This document shows positions 5,237 to 5,280 of a stretch of 5,280 nucleotides of DNA, piece after piece. Numbering within the stretch: the first letter of the stretch is position 1; each line of letters opens with the position of its first letter. The DNA is taken from NCBI GenBank assembly GCA_919902095.1, contig CAKKQL010000147.1, forward strand, positions 1 through 5,280. The letters run 5' to 3'. The notes below the pieces were generated by a model. It was not told the origin of the DNA. It searched no databases and was given only the letters and a program-made list of their open reading frames with translations. Made by a program: the position numbers and the translations under genes. Source of the DNA: Acidiferrobacterales bacterium. GTDB taxonomy: Bacteria > Pseudomonadota > Gammaproteobacteria > Acidiferrobacterales > Sulfurifustaceae.

Positions 5237-5280
5237 ATGCAAACTTTGACACAACAGATTCGAGAGCGTGTCGCGGGATT
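5237..5280 (+). CDS. 5' end of a probable AbiEi/DUF6088-type antitoxin-like gene (partial)
   Basis: An ATG at 5237-5239 begins MQTLTQQIRERVAG and is cut by the window edge after 14 codons. The start lies about 15 nt after the predicted transcription start of the promoter at 5187-5215, with only a modest purine-rich AGAGAAACGG as ribosome-binding site. The opening resembles the first helix of DUF6088/AbiEi-type winged-helix antitoxins of type IV toxin-antitoxin systems, whose usual partner is an AbiEii nucleotidyltransferase toxin encoded downstream. The match rests on a few residues and on the repressor-like operator, so the family call is tentative; that a gene starts here is more secure. 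Confidence 0.5.
   Translation, partial: MQTLTQQIRERVAG

Noticed and set aside
1..5280. tRNA gene or integrase as evidence of a genomic island
   Set aside because: No tRNA-like sequence and no recombinase motif was found, so the island interpretation rests only on repeats and gene remnants.

Overview
The window is GC-rich proteobacterial DNA. The gene set (exported protein-L-isoaspartate methyltransferase, membrane spermidine-synthase-like protein, Kup gene tails, vapBC) fits a gammaproteobacterium, possibly an environmental or chemolithotrophic lineage. That placement is an inference from protein style and base composition; no rRNA or marker gene is present.

Layout. 1-298: first copy of a ~260-bp repeat that carries the 3' tail of a kup potassium-transporter gene (minus strand) and two palindromes. 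299-905: a vapBC toxin-antitoxin operon on the minus strand, with a 20-bp palindromic operator over its promoter (909-928). 957-1191: spacer holding the coding-like 3' remnant of an unidentified minus-strand gene, then the start region of the next operon. 1192-4418: the main operon, a pcm-type methyltransferase with a Sec signal peptide overlapping by 4 nt a large polytopic membrane protein with an internal spermidine-synthase-like Rossmann domain. 4419-5236: an 818-bp gene-poor mosaic made of a 162-bp element with perfect 19-bp terminal inverted repeats between 12-bp direct repeats, the second copy of the kup-tail repeat, and two short coding-like scraps. 5237-5280: first 14 codons of a probable AbiEi-type/DUF6088 antitoxin-like gene behind a very good sigma70 promoter with a 9-bp inverted repeat across its -10 region.

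How the parts work together. The central pair looks like one functional unit. PCMT repairs isoaspartyl damage in proteins and this one appears to be exported. A rough positive-inside reading of its partner gives 14 membrane segments with the Rossmann domain on the periplasmic side. If that holds, two SAM-fold proteins encoded in one coupled operon both sit outside the cytoplasm, where SAM is not known to be available. This is the most interesting hypothesis in the window. The flanks look like accessory DNA: toxin-antitoxin modules placed directly beside duplicated kup 3' ends on both sides, with a MITE-like insertion. No integrase, transposase, tRNA, rRNA or CRISPR array was seen.
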